From assembly GCF_000423105.1 (NCBI RefSeq), contig NZ_AUHI01000011.1, positions 1 to 64,000 of the forward strand: a DNA stretch of 64,000 nucleotides, read 5' to 3'. Position numbers and translations under genes: made by a program. The notes under the pieces were generated by a model. That model saw only the letters and a list, made by a program, of their open reading frames with translations. It was not told where the DNA came from and did no database searches. The DNA is from Halalkalibacillus halophilus DSM 18494 (GTDB lineage: Bacteria > Bacillota > Bacilli > Bacillales > Alkalibacillaceae). Shown here piece after piece: positions 17,058 through 25,272 of the stretch. Position 1 is the first letter of the stretch; each line of letters starts with the position of its first letter.

Positions 17058-17180
17058 GAAATAATACCTATGAATTGGTAAATTGACAGAAAATTTTGTC
17101 GACATTTCCAGTAAAACTGTTATAATATAACTAAATTATTTTTTAGTAGAAAAGTTTTAGTGGAAAGGAGTAATATATTG

Positions 17181-17891
17181 ATGCCAGGAAATCAAGATAT
17201 AGACGAACTAACGCGAATCAAACAATATCCACTTAAACTTGTAGTATTTTATCTGCTAATTGGTTTTGTGTGGATTGCTACATCAGATTATATACTCGAA
17301 TTATTTATTTCAGACGCGCAGATGATCGCAAACCTCCAGTTAGTAAAAGGGTTGGTCTACGTTGTTTTAACAGGTGTTTTATTATATTTGTTTTTAAAGA
17401 AAGGAAACCGTTCTATCGTAGGGCTGTATGAACATGTATACGGACGCGAAAAAGATCTACAATTATCAGACGAAGTTTTTGAGAATATTACTCAAGGTTT
17501 AATGATTACTGATGAAAGAGGAAAGATCTTAAAAGCAAATGAGCATTTGATTGAATTGAGCGGACTACCTCATGACGAAATCATCGGTAAAAGGTATGAA
17601 AAGTTACCATATTTTCAAGCAGGTTTTGAATCGTATTTAAAGAACAGAAGAAAGTTAAGAAAAGAGGGGTATTGGGAAGGCGAAGTCAGTGCTATTCGTC
17701 CTGATGGAAGTGAAATCCCTATGACTTTATCTATTCATGAAGTTCGCGATCGACGCGGGAAACTAACGAATTATTTTGGGATTTTTGTAGATTTGGTCGA
17801 ATCCAAACAAAAAGAACGCGTTTTATATGAAACAAAAAAATCAACTTCAGTCAATTATGGAAGCATCCCCTCTTGGAGTAGTCGTATGTGA
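17181..17891 (+). CDS. N-terminal fragment of a frameshifted PAS-PAS-GGDEF-EAL protein
   Basis: This frame encodes two membrane helices (about residues 20-40 and 53-72) and one PAS domain (about 95-215, with GLMITDERGKILKANEHLIELSG and a following FVDLVESKQKERVLYE). It then runs out of frame at an A7 run (17834-17840) and stops at 17891. Removing one A gives YETKNQLQSIMEASPLG and joins the second PAS domain of the next frame smoothly, so this is one gene with a one-base insertion or a sequencing error. The start is ATG 17181 behind GGAAAGGAG; the GTG at 17160 lies upstream of the ribosome site. Confidence 0.85.
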   Translation: MPGNQDIDELTRIKQYPLKLVVFYLLIGFVWIATSDYILELFISDAQMIANLQLVKGLVYVVLTGVLLYLFLKKGNRSIVGLYEHVYGREKDLQLSDEVFENITQGLMITDERGKILKANEHLIELSGLPHDEIIGKRYEKLPYFQAGFESYLKNRRKLRKEGYWEGEVSAIRPDGSEIPMTLSIHEVRDRRGKLTNYFGIFVDLVESKQKERVLYETKKSTSVNYGSIPSWSSRM

Positions 17892-19470
17892 TGAAACAGG
17901 GACAATTCGTGTGTGGAATAAGCAAGCTGAGGAAATTTTAGGCGTTAAAAGTGATAACGCTGTTTCTTCTCAATTAGGGGAAATGGGGTCCAAGCTTTTT
18001 CAAGGCTCTAGTACATCCATTAATAAAGAGGACGGGAAAAGAGATTCTGCCTTTAGACAAAACTTAGAATTAGAAAATAATTTCGGAGAACAAAAGTATC
18101 TGCAACTGGCTTATTCTAATGTGTTAGATCAAGATGGTAATGTTTTTGCCAATCAGGTTGTATTTAATGATGTAACTAGTGAAAGAACGATTCGAAAGAA
18201 AGTAGATTATTTAGAGCACTTCGATGCCACAACTGGACTTTATAATTTTAATACTTTTTATCGTGAAGGCATTGAACAAATCGAACATTTTTCTCAAAAA
18301 GACCATGCCTTAATTTTGATAAATCTCGACCGACTTCATATGATTAATCATAACTATGGAACAGAGTTTGGTGATAGATTAATACGTATTGTAGGAATGA
18401 AATTAGAAGAGTTGGTTGGGAAGAGTGCAATAGTAGCTCGTTTACGTGGAGATGAATTTGGGGTTATGTTGCCTTGGATTGAAGGGCAACATGAAGTGAA
18501 CGATGTTGTGAGAGAAATTATGAATGAATTATCAAAGACAAATACGATACTAGATGTATCTATTCATATAACTGCGTCTGCTGGAGCTTCGTTATACCCA
18601 AACGATGGGGATTCCTTTGAAGAATTGTATCAAAAAGCGAGCTTAGCGCTTAAAACAGCGAAAAAAGAAAGAAATAGCTTCTGCTTCTTTGATGAATCAT
18701 TAAGAGAAAGCTTAGACTCTTATTATTACGAAAATGAACTACAGAAAGCTATTATGAACGAGGAAATTTGTTTAGTATACCAGCCGCAATATAATTTACA
18801 TACTGGGGAGATTGTTGGTGTGGAAGCACTTGCGAGATGGCATCATGAAGAGTACGGAGCGATTTCACCGGGTACTTTCATTCCGATCGCTGAAGAGACT
18901 GGCCTAATTATTCCTTTGACGGACTATGTTATTAAAAAAGTATGTGAAGACTACAATAAACTCAAAAATTCAGGTGTTGTTCTTCCGAGAATGTCTGTAA
19001 ACATATCTGCGAAACAATTTTCTAAATTCGATTTCGTTGATGAGTTGCTGCAAACTTTAGATGATTATGAACTTCCGTATAATGCATTCGAAATTGAAAT
19101 AACAGAACGTGTCACGATGGATATTGAACAGAATCTGAAGAAATTAATAAGATTACGCACAGCAGGTGTATATGTGAGTATTGATGACTTTGGAACCGGA
19201 TACAGTTCACTGAAGTATATTCGTGAACTTCCTGTTGATTTCGTGAAAATTGATCAAACATTCATTACTGCTGCTACAAATGACGATGGAAAGAAGATGG
19301 TCGAGTTTATTGTCGATTTAGCGGAATTATGTGAAGTAGAAGTGATTGCAGAGGGTGTTGAAACGAAAGAGCAAGAAGAGTTCTTAAAAACTATTAACTG
19401 CCCGTATGTGCAAGGATTTTATTTCGCGAGGCCAATGTCTTATGAACGCTTGATCACAATTGCAAGTTAA
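17827..19470 (+). CDS. C-terminal fragment: PAS-GGDEF-EAL cyclic di-GMP enzyme
   Basis: This frame holds a PAS domain (about 8-125), a GGDEF domain with a variant site RGDEF (near 207-211) and an EAL domain that keeps EALARW, EIEITE, DDFGTGYSS, VKID, EGVET and QGFYFARP, the residues needed to bind metals and hydrolyse cyclic di-GMP. The phosphodiesterase half should be active; the cyclase half may be active or only bind GTP. It is the continuation of the preceding membrane-PAS frame, displaced by one extra A at 17834-17840. The ATG at 17827 has no convincing ribosome site, so independent translation is doubtful. A bidirectional terminator follows. Confidence 0.88.
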   Translation: MKQKNQLQSIMEASPLGVVVCDETGTIRVWNKQAEEILGVKSDNAVSSQLGEMGSKLFQGSSTSINKEDGKRDSAFRQNLELENNFGEQKYLQLAYSNVLDQDGNVFANQVVFNDVTSERTIRKKVDYLEHFDATTGLYNFNTFYREGIEQIEHFSQKDHALILINLDRLHMINHNYGTEFGDRLIRIVGMKLEELVGKSAIVARLRGDEFGVMLPWIEGQHEVNDVVREIMNELSKTNTILDVSIHITASAGASLYPNDGDSFEELYQKASLALKTAKKERNSFCFFDESLRESLDSYYYENELQKAIMNEEICLVYQPQYNLHTGEIVGVEALARWHHEEYGAISPGTFIPIAEETGLIIPLTDYVIKKVCEDYNKLKNSGVVLPRMSVNISAKQFSKFDFVDELLQTLDDYELPYNAFEIEITERVTMDIEQNLKKLIRLRTAGVYVSIDDFGTGYSSLKYIRELPVDFVKIDQTFITAATNDDGKKMVEFIVDLAELCEVEVIAEGVETKEQEEFLKTINCPYVQGFYFARPMSYERLITIAS

Positions 19471-19471
19471 A

Positions 19472-19506
19472 AAAGCACTCTAGCCAAATGCTAGAGTGCT
19501 TTTTAC
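19472..19506. terminator. Bidirectional terminator between the c-di-GMP gene and zur
   Basis: AAAAGCACTCTAG pairs with CTAGAGTGCTTTT around a seven-base loop between convergent transcripts. Confidence 0.9.
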
Positions 19507-19523
19507 ATACCTTCATTCAAATT

Positions 19524-19934
19524 TTAATGACATTTAGGACAATACCCATACACTTCAAATTTATGGTTATCAATCGTATAACCGGGGAAATCGTGACTAA
19601 TTACATTCATAGGACATGTATGAATTGCCTTTGTTTTCCCACAAGATTTACATATAAAATGATGATGGTGTTCTTCATGACCACATGCAAGACGAAAGTG
19701 TTTTTCACCTTCTAATTCAGTAGATTCTAAAAGTTCTAATTCACTAAAAAGGTGCAAGTTACGATAGATGGTATCATAACTCATACCTTCATACCGTTTA
19801 CTCATATGAGAGAGAAGATCACTTGCCGTACGGTAACCATCTTCTTTCGTAAAGAAAGTTAAAATATCTTCTCGTTTTTTAGTATATTTGTATCCTTCTT
19901 CTTTTAAAATATCTAGTGCCTCATGAAGATCCAT
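19524..19934 (-). CDS. zur: Fur-family zinc uptake regulator Zur
   Basis: Zur represses zinc-uptake genes when zinc is plentiful. The 136-residue Fur-family protein has an N-terminal winged helix (SYDTIYRNLHLFSELELLES) and a C-terminal metal domain with HEEHHHHFICKSCGK and a final CPKCH; the two CxxC pairs form the structural zinc site. Its place as last gene of a znuA-znuC-znuB-zur set, with 6 bp to znuB, distinguishes it from Fur and PerR. Zur-box-like sequences lie upstream of znuA. Confidence 0.9.
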   Translation of the reverse strand: MDLHEALDILKEEGYKYTKKREDILTFFTKEDGYRTASDLLSHMSKRYEGMSYDTIYRNLHLFSELELLESTELEGEKHFRLACGHEEHHHHFICKSCGKTKAIHTCPMNVISHDFPGYTIDNHKFEVYGYCPKCH

Positions 19935-19940
19935 TTTTTA

Positions 19941-20786
19941 TCATCCTTTATATTTATAACTGAAGTAAAACTTCTTCGCTAATAAAGTCGCTCCTAACAG
20001 GAATGCAGCGATTATGACGATCGTACCTCCAGGTGGGATTTCTAAGTAATACCCTGAGATTAGACCTGTAATAACAGCTACTTCTCCGTAAATAATACTA
20101 TATAATATAGTTTGTTTAAAGCTTTTGGCAACTCTAATTGCTGTTGCAACTGGCAATGTCATTAAAGCTGAAACAAGTAGCACCCCTACAATGCGAATAG
20201 ATGCCGCAATGACTAAAGCAGTCATAACAATGAATAAGTAGTGAATCAATTTAGCTCTTATACCCGAAACGGTTGCAAATTCTTCATCAAAGGACAAGGC
20301 AAATAATTCTTTATATAAAAATATAATAACGAATATAACAAAAACAGAAGTGAATAAGATTACATATAAATCTGAACGACTAACTGCAGCAACAGATCCA
20401 AATAGATAGGCAAAGATATCTGTGTTAATTCCATCTGCAAGGGCAATAAATACAACACTCATCCCCACCCCTAAAGACAAGGTAATAGGAATTGCTATTT
20501 CTTGAAATGCTTTATATATACTGCGCAAGTTTTCAATGACGATAGCTCCACCAATCGCGAAAAATATACCGGTGTGAAAAGGTGTAAAAAATAATAGCGT
20601 ATATTTTTTTTGCATAAATAAACCGAAAGCGATCCCAGCTAAAGTCACGTGAGATAAACCATCTGCAATCAATGATAGTCGCCTAACTACAATAAAAGTA
20701 CCTAATAAAGGGGCGATTAAACCTACCAATAAGCCAGTGTAAAATGTATTACGTAATAATTCGAAACTTAACATTGCATCTAACAT
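19941..20786 (-). CDS. znuB: Zinc ABC transporter permease
   Basis: This is the membrane subunit of a high-affinity zinc importer of the ABC-3 (ZnuB/AdcB/MntB) family. The 281-residue protein has about eight hydrophobic helices and the family segments GTFIVVRRLSLIADGLSHVTLAGIAFG near the N terminus and GVLLVSALMTLPVATA in the middle. It lies between znuC (20 bp upstream) and zur (6 bp downstream) on the same strand; metal specificity is taken from that context. Confidence 0.92.
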   Translation of the reverse strand: MLDAMLSFELLRNTFYTGLLVGLIAPLLGTFIVVRRLSLIADGLSHVTLAGIAFGLFMQKKYTLLFFTPFHTGIFFAIGGAIVIENLRSIYKAFQEIAIPITLSLGVGMSVVFIALADGINTDIFAYLFGSVAAVSRSDLYVILFTSVFVIFVIIFLYKELFALSFDEEFATVSGIRAKLIHYLFIVMTALVIAASIRIVGVLLVSALMTLPVATAIRVAKSFKQTILYSIIYGEVAVITGLISGYYLEIPPGGTIVIIAAFLLGATLLAKKFYFSYKYKG

Positions 20787-20806
20787 ACTAAAAGAATCCT
20801 TCCTAC

Positions 20807-21559
20807 CTAATGATCATGCGTAATCGTGTGCATGTCATGTCCATATAATTGTGACCTTTGCTCATCTGTCATGCTCTCAAAATCACTCGGGTTCCCATGA
20901 TAGTGAATGGTTTTATTTAAACATAGTAGATCTGTTACGTGCGTGGTGATCGAACCGATATCGTGTGAAACTAAAATTAAACTAATACCTAGTTGTTTGT
21001 TTAAATCTGAAAGTAGTTTATAAAAGTTTTCTACATTCTCTGTATCTACGCCAACAGTTGGTTCGTCCAGGATTAATAGACTCGGCTTATTTACAATCGC
21101 TCTTGCAATAAACACACGTTGTTGCTGTCCACCTGATAAATCACCTATATTCGTATTTGCATACTCCATCATATTTACTAAGTCGAGTGCTTCAAATATT
21201 AAATACTCTAGTTTTTTTTGAGAGGGTTTAAAATAACCAATTTTACTAGTGAGCCCCATGCCTACAACTTCTTTAGCAGTAGCAGGGAAGCCACGATTAA
21301 AAGAGTTTGCTTTTTGGGATACAAAGCTGATATGCCCTTTATTTGCGAATTTTTGAATTGGTTTATCGAATGCTTCGATCGACCCTTTTTGAAGCTTTTC
21401 TAGTCCTAACAGTAATTTAATGATAGTGGTTTTACCGGAACCGTTAGGCCCAACTAATCCAACAAATGCCCCTTCATCAATGGAAAATGACACATCTTCT
21501 AGAACCAAATGTCTGTCATATCTATGTGACACATTCGATACTTCTATTAATTGACCCAT
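20807..21559 (-). CDS. znuC: Zinc ABC transporter ATP-binding protein
   Basis: This 250-residue ATPase powers zinc import with ZnuB and ZnuA. It has Walker A GPNGSGKTT (about 37-45), the signature LSGGQQQR, Walker B LLILDEPTVGVD and the switch His in LVSHD. The C terminus is His-rich (GHDMHTITHDH), which may bind zinc. It is the second gene of the znuA-znuC-znuB-zur set. Confidence 0.93.
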   Translation of the reverse strand: MGQLIEVSNVSHRYDRHLVLEDVSFSIDEGAFVGLVGPNGSGKTTIIKLLLGLEKLQKGSIEAFDKPIQKFANKGHISFVSQKANSFNRGFPATAKEVVGMGLTSKIGYFKPSQKKLEYLIFEALDLVNMMEYANTNIGDLSGGQQQRVFIARAIVNKPSLLILDEPTVGVDTENVENFYKLLSDLNKQLGISLILVSHDIGSITTHVTDLLCLNKTIHYHGNPSDFESMTDEQRSQLYGHDMHTITHDH

Positions 21560-21632
21560 CGAATTCCTCCTTTTATATAATAAATGAAAAGAAGGCGAAA
21601 CGATCTACGCGTAGATTGTTTGCCGCCTTTCC

Positions 21633-22676
21633 TTACCTATTCATTGTGTCGATTAATGTCTCTAGGTTTTCTTCCATGATATCTATATAATCTTTATCAT
21701 CTTCCACATCATCCGTTGTACGTGTCTCAAGTGTGTGCAAGTGATAGGCTTCCAATTCTAAATCATCTGCAATTGTTTCAGCCAAGCGATCATCGCGATT
21801 AACTTCGTATATAATGTGGTCAATTTTAAGTTCCTCTAATGTTTCAAATAACTCTTGTAGCTCTCGCTGAGAAGGCTCCTGTGAAGAAGATAATCCTCTG
21901 ACCGCATATTGTTCAATTGGATAGCGTTCTTCCCAATATCCGAATGCTTTGTGTGCTACTAAAATATTATGTTGGTCCACACCATCAAATGCTTCTTGGT
22001 AGCTATTATCTAATTCTATCATCTTTTCTTCAAATTGTTCATAATTTGCTTGAAAATCTTCTTCTAATTCTGGATATAAAGTAACTAATTCATCTAACAA
22101 AATTCCACCTGCATCAATCATTCGCTGTGGATCAAGCCAGAAGTGAGGGTCATTGTCGCCATGGTCATGATCGTGGTCATGTTCATCGCTATGTGAATGT
22201 TCCTCTTCTTCATCATGAGAGTGTTCTTCATCGCCATGTTCTTCTTCGTCATGAGAATGCTCTTCATCACTATGTTCATCCTCGTTCTGGGCATGCTCTT
22301 CCTCATATTCCATAAATAAAGATTCGTTTTCCGCTAGGCTTTTTGTATGAACACCTTCACCTGAAAGGGTTTCTGACATTGTTTCAGCAAAGGCTTCCAT
22401 GTCTGCCCCGATATAAAAGAATGCATCTTTATCCGCATATTCCACCATATCCCTTGTAGAAGGCTCATATACATGGGCATCCGCTCCTGCTGGAATAACA
22501 GTTTCGACATCAACTTGGTCTCCAGCGATTTCTGATACGAGGTATTCTATAGGATAAATGGATGTAATAATTTCTCGGTTTTCTTGTTCTTCACCTGACT
22601 GTTCCTCATCTCCACAAGCAGCCAAATATAAAATGAATAATAAGCTACTAAATAAAAGCAATTTCTTATAATGCAT
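21633..22676 (-). CDS. znuA: Zinc ABC transporter substrate-binding lipoprotein
   Basis: This 347-residue lipoprotein captures zinc outside the cell. It has a signal peptide with lipobox LYLAAC (Cys about 21), an N-terminal cluster A-1 lobe (ITSIYPIEYLVSEIAGD), a very long His/Glu/Asp-rich loop (about 120-175, repeated EEHSHDEEEHGDE units) typical of zinc-specific members, then DPHFWLDPQRM and a C-terminal lobe with VAHKAFGYW. It heads the znu operon. Two Zur-box-like operators lie 40-80 bp upstream of its start. Confidence 0.94.
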   Translation of the reverse strand: MHYKKLLLFSSLLFILYLAACGDEEQSGEEQENREIITSIYPIEYLVSEIAGDQVDVETVIPAGADAHVYEPSTRDMVEYADKDAFFYIGADMEAFAETMSETLSGEGVHTKSLAENESLFMEYEEEHAQNEDEHSDEEHSHDEEEHGDEEHSHDEEEEHSHSDEHDHDHDHGDNDPHFWLDPQRMIDAGGILLDELVTLYPELEEDFQANYEQFEEKMIELDNSYQEAFDGVDQHNILVAHKAFGYWEERYPIEQYAVRGLSSSQEPSQRELQELFETLEELKIDHIIYEVNRDDRLAETIADDLELEAYHLHTLETRTTDDVEDDKDYIDIMEENLETLIDTMNR

Positions 22677-22717
22677 GGTCTCGCTCCCTTATCTATTTTA
22701 AGTCTATAAGGATTATA

Positions 22718-22755
22718 TCGTAACGGTTTCGATTTGTAAATAGTAATTATTACGA
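22718..22755. promoter_or_regulatory. Two adjacent Zur-box-like operators
   Basis: TCGTAAC-G-GTTTCGA (22718-22732) and TAGTAAT-T-ATTACGA (22741-22755) are both 7-1-7 inverted repeats with one mismatch each, close to the Bacillus Zur box TCGTAATNATTACGA. Their centres are 23 bp apart, in the divergent region between znuA (minus) and the DUF302 gene (plus), so either or both could be controlled. Confidence 0.75.
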
Positions 22756-22825
22756 TTTAATAAAGTTTAATATATAATACAATTTGGGTACACTTATTAA
22801 TAGGTTTATAATAGGAGGGAATATC

Positions 22826-23212
22826 ATGTTTGATTATACAGTGACAACTAATAAATCAATTGATCAAGCTGTTGAATCGGTTTCAGAGCATCTACAGGAA
22901 GTTAAATTTGGCGTGTTATGGGATTTTGATGTAAAGGAAACACTGCATAATAAAGGTTTTGATGATTTTAATCAATCATTCCGTATTTTGGAAGTCTGTA
23001 ATCCCAAAGCTGCCAAAGAAGTATTGGCGATGGAAGAAAAAGTTAGCTACTTCTTACCTTGTAAGATTGTGGTTTACGAGAGTGAAGGAACAACTAAAAT
23101 TGGTATGCCCCGTCCGACGGTATTAATGAAAGACATATCTGATTCTGAAGTTCAAAGTTTTGCTAAAGGAATTGAAGAAACAATGATTGCTGCAATTGAT
23201 GGAGCAAAATAG
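22826..23212 (+). CDS. DUF302 domain protein
   Basis: This 128-residue cytoplasmic protein is a complete DUF302 domain: YTVTTNKSIDQAVESVSEHLQEVKFGVLWDFDVKETL at the N terminus, then RILEVCNPKAAKEVLAME and PCKIVVYE. DUF302 proteins are small dimeric proteins of unknown function, often near metal or sulfur genes. I chose ATG 22826 behind AGGAGGG rather than the upstream codon at 22784. It is divergent from znuA with Zur-like operators between, so zinc control is possible. Confidence 0.88.
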   Translation: MFDYTVTTNKSIDQAVESVSEHLQEVKFGVLWDFDVKETLHNKGFDDFNQSFRILEVCNPKAAKEVLAMEEKVSYFLPCKIVVYESEGTTKIGMPRPTVLMKDISDSEVQSFAKGIEETMIAAIDGAK

Positions 23213-23296
23213 TCATATTTTTTTAAAATTAAGCTAAGCTGAAATACAATTTCCGTGTTATAGTATAAGAAACTTTTACATGGAAAGGACTGGACA

Positions 23297-23782
23297 ATGA
23301 ATAAAAGTATCTTATGGATGTTAACTTTGTCTATAATATTAGTGGCATGCTCTAGTTCTATAGAGGAAAACGATGCAGGTATTCGCGTGGATTCTTCACT
23401 AGGAAACTTGGATTATAATATAGAGGAAGAAGCATGGTCACCACAACTTGCTTCTGTGTTTGAAGATGAATCCATGCAACCAATGATGGAAGCATATGAA
23501 ATTGCGATTCATAATGAGGAATTAATTCAACAGATGCCTTGTTATTGTGGATGTGAGTCACAGGGACATGAACATAATCAAGATTGTTTTGTTTATGAAG
23601 TGGAAGGGAATATTGCCACATTAGATCAAATGGGCTTTGGTTGAGCAATTTGTGTAGATATAGCCCGTGAGGCTAAACAATTGCAAGAAGAAGGTTATGA
23701 AATCGCTGAAATTAGAGAGATTATTGACGCAAATTACGAAGAGTCGGGTTTAAAACCAACACCTACACCGGAACCAGAATAA
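23297..23782 (+). CDS. PCYCGC-family lipoprotein, candidate selenoprotein (in-frame UGA)
   Basis: The gene encodes a lipoprotein (lipobox ILVAC, Cys about 16) with the family motif PCYCGC followed by GHEHNQDCF. At 23642-23644 the frame meets TGA but stays open for 45 more codons that read AICVDIAREAKQLQEEGYEI and so on, the normal C-terminal half of this family, ending at TAA 23780. From memory of the family, relatives have CxxC in this place (CGVCLEIA-like), so UGA replaces the first Cys and would give Sec-A-I-C. A SECIS-like hairpin follows the UGA. Read through, the protein is 161 residues. The alternative is a very recent nonsense mutation leaving a 115-residue fragment. Function of the family is unknown; metal or thiol redox handling is a guess. 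Confidence 0.75.
23645..23684 (+). promoter_or_regulatory. SECIS-like hairpin directly after the in-frame UGA
   Basis: Outer stem GCAATT (23645-23650) pairs with AATTGC (23679-23684); inner stem TAGCC (23661-23665) pairs with GGCTA (23671-23675), closing a five-base loop CGTGA with G at its second position and a GU in the loop. The loop begins 21 nt after the UGA. These values fit the known limits of bacterial SECIS elements. The RNA was folded by eye only. Confidence 0.55.
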
Positions 23783-23847
23783 ATTACTTGAAATATTCTT
23801 AACATTTCGTAATAATAGGTCCAAATGGATGAAAGGTAGTGAAGGAA

Positions 23848-24054
23848 ATGGAACATACAATAAGTGTTCAGGGAATGACATGTGGAAATTGCAAACAAGC
23901 TGTACATGGAGCGCTAAAAGACTTACCAGGTGTAGCTTCGGTGGAAGTTCACTTAGACAGTGGAAAAGTTGATGTTGCTTATGATGAAGACACATTAACA
24001 AAAGATGATTTGAAAGAAGCAATTGAAGAGCAAGGGTACGATGTAGTTAATTAA
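23848..24054 (+). CDS. copZ: Heavy-metal-associated domain protein, copper chaperone CopZ-like
   Basis: This 68-residue protein is a single HMA domain that carries Cu(I), or a similar soft metal, to a P-type ATPase. The metal site GMTCGNCKQAV is present, and the beta-alpha-beta repeat ends GYDVV. ATG 23848 gives the usual start for the family (MEHTISVQGM); a GTG nine bases upstream is possible. No copA or csoR gene is next to it, which is unusual, so its partner must be elsewhere. Confidence 0.88.
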   Translation: MEHTISVQGMTCGNCKQAVHGALKDLPGVASVEVHLDSGKVDVAYDEDTLTKDDLKEAIEEQGYDVVN

Positions 24055-24059
24055 ATAAT

Positions 24060-24097
24060 CAAATACTCTAAACACCTCTGTTTAGAGTATTTTTTTG
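24060..24097 (+). terminator. Terminator after copZ
   Basis: AAATACTCTAAAC pairs with GTTTAGAGTATTT, followed by a run of Ts. Confidence 0.85.
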
Positions 24098-24223
24098 AGG
24101 TTTAACCTAAAATAGATGCTTAAAAATTAATCTAGTAATCTTTTTTAAAAATCATTAAGTTTTATAGAAAAAAGTGATAGAATAGAAAGCGGTTTCATTA
24201 CGTTATTAAATGGAGGAACATAT

Positions 24224-25141
24224 ATGGAAAAAGTGTTAAGGCAATTCTTCTTATTTTTATCAGATAATAAAATATTTACTAAATTAGCGAAAAGGTATGG
24301 GCTTAAATTTGGTGCCAAGCGCTTTGTAGCTGGGGATAATATTGGACATGCAGCGGAAAAAATCCGTGATCTTAATAATCAAGGTATGGGTGTTACGTTA
24401 GACCATTTAGGTGAATACGTAATGGATGAAAAAGAAGCTAAGGAAAGAACAATCGAAACAGTTAAATCAATCAAAGTAATCGACAAGCTAAATTTAGATT
24501 CACAAGTGTCCGTTAAAATGACCTCGATGGGGTTAGATATTTCTGAAGACCTAGTTATGTTTAATATGAGGAAAATTCTGGATGCAGGTAAACAACATAA
24601 TGTATTTGTCACCATTGATATGGAAGATTACCAACGTTTAGATACTACATTAAGAATTTTCGAAGCATTAAAACAAGAGTACGATGGGGTAGGGACCGTT
24701 GTGCAATCCTATTTATATCGTACACAAGACGATCTAGCTCATTTAAATCAATACAATCCAAATATTCGATTAGTTAAAGGCGCGTATAAAGAATCGGAAC
24801 AAGTTGCATACCCTAATAAGAGAGATGTAGATCGTAACTTTAAACAAATGATCAAACAACATTTAAGCAATGGGAATTTTACTGCTGTAGCAACCCACGA
24901 TGAGAATCTTGTTGAGTTCACTAAGAAATATGTTGAAAAAAACAATATATCTCGTGATCAATTTGAATTTCAGATGCTTTATGGAATGCGTATTGAAATG
25001 CAGCGTGAACTAGTTAAGGAAGGGTACAAGGTACGAGTTTATGTCCCTTACGGAAAAGACTGGTATGGTTATTTTATGCGTCGTTTAGCAGAACGCCCTG
25101 CGAATGTTGCATTTGTTGTAAAAGGTATTTTGAAAAAATAA
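24224..25141 (+). CDS. fadM: Proline dehydrogenase (FadM/PutB-like)
   Basis: This 305-residue flavoprotein is a monofunctional proline dehydrogenase fold, which oxidises proline to pyrroline-5-carboxylate using FAD. Family features seen are GVTLDHLGEYV, VSVKMTSMGLD, TIDMEDYQRLD, VQSYLYRTQDD, RLVKGAYKE and the C-terminal RVYVPYGKDWYGYFMRRLAERP. In B. subtilis the equivalent yusM/fadM lies by fadN as here, and was named for that position. It has its own upstream region and the fadN promoter begins after it, so it may be transcribed separately. Confidence 0.88.
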   Translation: MEKVLRQFFLFLSDNKIFTKLAKRYGLKFGAKRFVAGDNIGHAAEKIRDLNNQGMGVTLDHLGEYVMDEKEAKERTIETVKSIKVIDKLNLDSQVSVKMTSMGLDISEDLVMFNMRKILDAGKQHNVFVTIDMEDYQRLDTTLRIFEALKQEYDGVGTVVQSYLYRTQDDLAHLNQYNPNIRLVKGAYKESEQVAYPNKRDVDRNFKQMIKQHLSNGNFTAVATHDENLVEFTKKYVEKNNISRDQFEFQMLYGMRIEMQRELVKEGYKVRVYVPYGKDWYGYFMRRLAERPANVAFVVKGILKK

Positions 25142-25153
25142 TCCAGATAAGGA

Positions 25154-25182
25154 TTGCGAAATATCAGAAAATATTTTATAGT
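25154..25182 (+). promoter_or_regulatory. Probable fadN promoter
   Basis: TTGCGA (25154-25159) and TATAGT (25177-25182) are 17 bp apart, upstream of the FadR operator and the fadN start. Confidence 0.55.
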
Positions 25183-25234
25183 AAGAAGTAGATTGTTTTG
25201 GGTAGCTTGCTATCCAAAATTTTTTACAAGAAAA

Positions 25235-25252
25235 TGAATGAGTATTCATTCA
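25235..25252. promoter_or_regulatory. FadR operator
   Basis: TGAATGAGTATTCATTCA is a perfect 7-4-7 inverted repeat matching the Bacillus FadR consensus (TGAATGA-N4-TCATTCA). It lies about 50 bp after the predicted start of transcription and 20 bp before the fadN start codon, so bound FadR could block elongation or initiation until long-chain acyl-CoA releases it. Confidence 0.85.
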
Positions 25253-25272
25253 AATGGATAGGGGGAGCATTC

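Noticed and set aside
22118..22315. Two His-rich frames opposite and beside znuA
   Set aside because: They are shadows of the low-complexity His/Glu loop of ZnuA and lack ribosome sites.
23297..23644. A normal 115-residue lipoprotein ending at the TGA
   Set aside because: The family C terminus continues in frame after the TGA, so a natural end there is unlikely; recoding or recent mutation fits better.
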